Source: Planctomycetales bacterium
GTDB taxonomy: Bacteria; Planctomycetota; Planctomycetia; Pirellulales; Thermoguttaceae
Direction of reading: 5' to 3'
DNA length: 9,165 nucleotides
NCBI GenBank assembly: GCA_007122045.1
Contig: SKJM01000754.1
Span: 1-9,165 of the forward strand
The notes under the pieces are model-generated. The model was not told the origin of the DNA, did not search any database, and saw nothing but the letters and a program-made list of their open reading frames with translations. Of this stretch, positions 6,343 through 9,165 are shown one piece after another. A program made the translations under genes and the position numbers. The number at the start of each line of letters is the position of its first letter. The stretch's first letter is position 1.

Positions 6343-7164
6343 ATGCTCTGGCTCCAAGTGCTCATTCTGGCCGTCCTTCAAGGCATTACCGAGTTCCTGC
6401 CCGTCAGCTCGTCGGGGCACGTCATTGTGGGCGCTTCGCTGTTCGACCAGTTCGGCGATGTGATGGATGAAAAGCTCACGCTGAACATCGTGCTGCATGT
6501 GGGCACGTTGGGTTCCATTCTGGTCTTTTTCCGGGACCGGATCGTGGCGCTGCTGGGGCCCGACCGCCGTGTGATCGGGCTGCTGGTGGTCGGGACCCTG
6601 CCCGCCGTCGCCGTGGGCCTGATGCTGAAGGCTTCCCCCTGGGGCGCCGGCATTGAGCAGACCCTGGAAAACCCCCTGGTAGCCGGGCTGATGTTCCCGG
6701 CGACCGGCGTCCTGCTCCTCTGGGGAATGCGGCACGCGGGGGGACAACTCGCCTGCCGCGACGTCGGATACCACCACGCCGTGGTGATCGGGCTGTTCCA
6801 GGCATTCGGCATCCTGCCGGGCATCTCGCGGAGCGGCTCCACCATTGTGGCGAGCCTGGGCTGCGGGCTGCGCCGCGAGGAGGCCGCCGCCTTCTCGTTC
6901 CTGCTGGCCATTCCCGCCCTGGCCGGGGGGGGAATGCTCGAAGTGATCGACTTGCTGCGCAAAGGTCCCGGCGATACGCCGGCGAACATGCTCCTGATAG
7001 GCGGCCTGGTGAGTTTCCTGGTGGGCCTCGTGGCGCTCTCGTGGCTTCTCCGCTGGATCCGCCAAGGGCGGCTCGGCTTGTTCGCTTGCTACCTCATTCC
7101 CCTCGGCGCCGCGGTGGTAGCGTGGCAACTGCTGAGTTGGGGAGGCGGCCCTCTGTCGTATTGA
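6343..7164 (+). CDS. uppP: Undecaprenyl-diphosphatase UppP/BacA (273 aa)
   Basis: This integral membrane enzyme removes a phosphate from undecaprenyl pyrophosphate, recycling the lipid carrier used for peptidoglycan and other surface polymers; overproduction of the family is linked with bacitracin resistance. Both family signatures are present. The first is Q13-GIT-E17-FLPVSSSGH26, matching the (E/Q)xxxE motif and the conserved Ser/His. The second is GILPGISRSGST at 156-167, with Arg163 at the catalytic position. Several hydrophobic helices run through the protein, and its length is normal for the family. The start is ATG at 6343, which gives the usual family N-terminus; no Shine-Dalgarno sequence is visible in the C-rich bases before it. 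The gene lies 154 bp after the methyltransferase gene on the same strand, and no convincing promoter was found in between. It converges on the protease gene, with 21 bp between the two stop codons. Confidence 0.97.
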   Translation: MLWLQVLILAVLQGITEFLPVSSSGHVIVGASLFDQFGDVMDEKLTLNIVLHVGTLGSILVFFRDRIVALLGPDRRVIGLLVVGTLPAVAVGLMLKASPWGAGIEQTLENPLVAGLMFPATGVLLLWGMRHAGGQLACRDVGYHHAVVIGLFQAFGILPGISRSGSTIVASLGCGLRREEAAAFSFLLAIPALAGGGMLEVIDLLRKGPGDTPANMLLIGGLVSFLVGLVALSWLLRWIRQGRLGLFACYLIPLGAAVVAWQLLSWGGGPLSY

Positions 7165-7185
7165 TGCAATACTCCGGCGCCGGGG
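7165..7185. other. 21-bp gap between convergent stops with GC-rich palindrome
   Basis: CCGGCGCCGG at 7174-7183 is self-complementary and could form a small hairpin (arms 7172-7176 and 7181-7185 with loop GCGC). Its place between two stop codons suggests a shared transcript end, but no T-run follows on either strand. Confidence 0.25.
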
Positions 7186-9165
7186 CTATTCGGGCTGTTC
7201 GGGCTGTTCGGGCTGTTCGGTAGGCGGTGCTGAAGGCGCCTCGTCGGGTTCCGGCTGCTCGGACTCTTGGCCTTCGGCCTCACGTTCGGCTTCCTCGGCG
7301 GCCCTCTTTTCGGCCTCTTCCGCCTCCGCCTTGCGAGCGGCCTCTTCCTGGGCCTGCTTCTCGGCTTCGGCCTCACGTTCGGCTTCCTCGGCGGCCTTCT
7401 TTTCGGCCTCTTCCGCCTCCGCCTTGCGAGCGGCCTCTTCCTGGGCCTGCTTCTCGGCTTCGGCCTTGCGGGCAGCTTCCTCGGCAGCCTTCTCCTTTTC
7501 GGCCAGTTTCGCGAGGCGTTGCGGATCGAGTCGACCCGACATCAATGCGTACAGCTTCGGCATGAGCACGTCGCTGGGGACGGCGTAGGTTTCCACGCGT
7601 CCGCCGCGGGCGATATTGACGCCCACCGCGCGGCCGTCGAGGTCGACCAACGGTCCCCCGCAGTCGGCCGGTTTCAGGACCGTGTCGTGTTGAAGGACGG
7701 CGGGGAACCCATCGCGGCGGCCGCTCACCCCCACGCCAAGGCGGTTCATTTGCTCCCGTCGCCGATGGTCGGGACCGGAAAGCGGCGCCAGCGTGACCGA
7801 AAGGTCGAGGGTCTCGTCGCCACGCCGAATTCGGACTGTCACCGTGTCGCCGGGGCGATATGCGCGGACGGCGCTGACCAACTCGTCGCGCGTCGCGATT
7901 TCCTTCTCTTCCACGTGCGTGATGACATCGCCGACCTGGATGCCGACCTTCTCGGCCGGGCTGTCGGGCAGGACGCCTTCGACCGCCACCCCGTTGTGTT
8001 CGTCGCCGAGCCGGACGCCCAGTACGCCGCCGACGGCCGGAATGGCAAGCCGGGGGACGCTCACTATCCCCATCGCTACCACCTCGCCCCCTGGACCGGG
8101 CGCGATCACCCACTGGCCGACCTCGGGCTCCTCGTCCGCCCAGGTGATCGCCGGCAAGTCGTCGGCGTCGACCTTGAGCATGGCGAGGTCGAAATCGTCC
8201 TCGACGCCGATGATGCGGGCTTCGAGTTCCCGGCCATCGGGCAGTACACACTCGATTTTCTTCTCGCCCAGCTTGCTCGCCTTCGTGACGACCCACCCGT
8301 GGGGGCCAACGATGGTTCCCAGGGCCACCTCGCTGCCGTCGTGTTTCACGCGGACCACACAAGGGCCGACCGCTTCGATGGCCTCGCCGAGCGCGGCCTT
8401 CACCTCGTCGCCATCGCGGCGGGGGAAGGTGATCGCCCACGACTCGCCCGCCGCCAGCCGGTCCCAGTGTTCGTGGAAGATGCTGATCGGCACGTGAAAG
8501 TTCATAGTCGTATCGCCGCCGATGCGGCTGTTGATGCCGATCACCTTGCCGTCGAGGTTCAGCAGCGGTCCGCCGGAATCGCCGCCGACCAGCGGGCAAT
8601 CGGACTGGAGGGCCAAGTCGCCGGCCCGCAGCACACGGCCGGCGCGAATGACCGGGGGGCGGCCGGACCGGTAGCCAAGGGGGTGGCCGACGGCTACACA
8701 CCAGCTTCCCACCGGGGTTTCGCCGGGGCCTTCGAGTTCGATGAAGGGCCAGGGCCCCGAGTCGGTGATCTGCATCATGCCGGCGTCGGCGGTCGAGTAC
8801 ATGCCGAGGGTCTTTCCCCGGACCGTTCTGCCGTCGTGGAGGGTGAAGACGACGTCCTGTCCCGGCTTGCCCACCACGTGCCCGGCCGTCAGTACCAGGC
8901 CGTCCTCGCTGACGATCACCCCGCTTCCCCGGGAGGCGCCAATTTGCGTGGCGACCGTCGCGGGGACAACCCGGGCGACGACCTCGCGGATTTGCTGCTC
9001 CAAGGTCTTCAGTTCGCCGAGGTTCTGGGGCGCGGCCTGGACGGTTTCCGCCGCCGTGGCCGGCGCCGGAGGGATGGTTGGGCTTAGGGCAAGCGCGAGC
9101 GTCGCCACACAGGCCATGACGGGGGCCAAGTGCGGACGCTGCCGCCGAAACAGCGCAACGGGTGT
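7186..9165 (-). CDS. Exported HtrA-like protease with active and inactive trypsin domains, PDZ and charged tail; 5' end cut
   Basis: This is a predicted periplasmic S1C-type serine protease. Numbering is from the TTG at 9129. The frame remains open to the window edge, and the upstream residues (LFRRQRPHLAP) supply the basic segment a signal peptide needs, so the true start probably lies outside. The signal-peptide core is LALALSPTIPPAPATA (11-26). The first trypsin-like domain, about 45-225, has a full triad: His84 (TAGHV), Asp115 (STADAGMMQI) and Ser185 (GGDSGGP). A second trypsin-like domain begins at about 265. It keeps Asp314 (DDFDLAMLKV), but the His site reads TKAS (282-285) and the Ser site reads ADC490GGP, so it is probably inactive. 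A PDZ domain (about 367-450) sits between the two halves of this second domain. A long Ala/Glu/Lys/Arg helix (about 540-620) and a Glu-Gln-Pro tail end the protein. There is no membrane anchor after the signal peptide. The gene converges on uppP. Confidence 0.92.
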   Translation of the reverse strand, partial: TPVALFRRQRPHLAPVMACVATLALALSPTIPPAPATAAETVQAAPQNLGELKTLEQQIREVVARVVPATVATQIGASRGSGVIVSEDGLVLTAGHVVGKPGQDVVFTLHDGRTVRGKTLGMYSTADAGMMQITDSGPWPFIELEGPGETPVGSWCVAVGHPLGYRSGRPPVIRAGRVLRAGDLALQSDCPLVGGDSGGPLLNLDGKVIGINSRIGGDTTMNFHVPISIFHEHWDRLAAGESWAITFPRRDGDEVKAALGEAIEAVGPCVVRVKHDGSEVALGTIVGPHGWVVTKASKLGEKKIECVLPDGRELEARIIGVEDDFDLAMLKVDADDLPAITWADEEPEVGQWVIAPGPGGEVVAMGIVSVPRLAIPAVGGVLGVRLGDEHNGVAVEGVLPDSPAEKVGIQVGDVITHVEEKEIATRDELVSAVRAYRPGDTVTVRIRRGDETLDLSVTLAPLSGPDHRRREQMNRLGVGVSGRRDGFPAVLQHDTVLKPADCGGPLVDLDGRAVGVNIARGGRVETYAVPSDVLMPKLYALMSGRLDPQRLAKLAEKEKAAEEAARKAEAEKQAQEEAARKAEAEEAEKKAAEEAEREAEAEKQAQEEAARKAEAEEAEKRAAEEAEREAEGQESEQPEPDEAPSAPPTEQPEQPEQPE
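7190..7216. repeat. Three tandem 9-bp units at the 3' end of the protease gene
   Basis: TTCGGGCTG occurs three times in a row (7190-7198, 7199-7207, 7208-7216) and encodes the terminal EQPEQPEQPE. The period keeps the reading frame, and copy number may vary by slippage. Confidence 0.75.
7278..7463. repeat. 93-bp tandem repeat within the protease gene, two copies
   Basis: Copies at 7278-7370 and 7371-7463 differ at one base (CCTCT versus CTTCT, giving Arg or Lys). A degraded third copy continues to about 7505. The unit encodes 31 residues of charged helix (EKQAQEEAARKAEAEEAEK type), at about residues 556-587 and 587-618. Near identity suggests recent duplication or gene conversion. Confidence 0.85.

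Noticed and set aside
7267..9087. A 606-codon open frame on the plus strand opposite the protease
   Set aside because: The apparent hydrophobic repeats (FGFLGG...) are the complement of the Glu/Ala/Lys repeats; the minus strand has intact protease motifs.

Overview
The window is GC-rich and carries seven protein-coding genes, two of them cut by the window edges. It looks like a chromosomal segment of a planctomycete. The reasons are the moxR / DUF58 / BatA-like / second VWA-like membrane protein gene order, a trypsin-like protease with a PDZ domain and an Ala/Glu/Lys-rich tail, a membrane-anchored isoaspartyl methyltransferase, weak Shine-Dalgarno sites and small intergenic palindromic repeats. 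This assignment is inferred from gene content; there is no rRNA or other phylogenetic marker in the window.

Left half (1-4565, minus strand): one operon read right to left. A good sigma70-type promoter (4537-4565) lies about 100 bp ahead of a MoxR-type AAA+ ATPase gene (3427-4443). The ATPase stop overlaps the start of a DUF58/VWA gene (2432-3430) by 4 bp. After a 147-bp gap holding three copies of a 24-bp palindromic repeat come a BatA-like membrane VWA protein (629-2284) and a second membrane VWA-like protein (628 leftward, cut by the window edge). The last gene starts with TTG directly after the previous stop. In MoxR/Bat-type systems the ATPase is thought to act as a chaperone or remodelling enzyme with VWA partners at the membrane; the substrate is unknown. 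Two features stand out: the ATPase has His in place of the Walker B glutamate, and both membrane VWA proteins have incomplete metal-binding (MIDAS) motifs while the DUF58 protein keeps a complete one.

Centre (4444-5192): a 749-bp intergenic region between divergent genes. It holds the operon promoter, a promoter for the methyltransferase gene (5097-5126), several inverted repeats and a 14-bp tandem duplication.

Right half: on the plus strand, a protein-L-isoaspartate O-methyltransferase (5193-6188) carries an N-terminal membrane anchor and a Pro/Glu-rich linker. It is followed by undecaprenyl-diphosphatase uppP (6343-7164). Converging on uppP from the right edge is a minus-strand protease gene (7186-9165, 5' end cut). 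Its product has an intact trypsin-like domain, then a second, catalytically dead trypsin-like domain with a PDZ domain inside it, then a charged helical tail built from a 93-bp tandem repeat. Together the right-hand genes suggest envelope maintenance: protein repair, proteolysis and lipid-carrier recycling. That link is an inference from proximity only.
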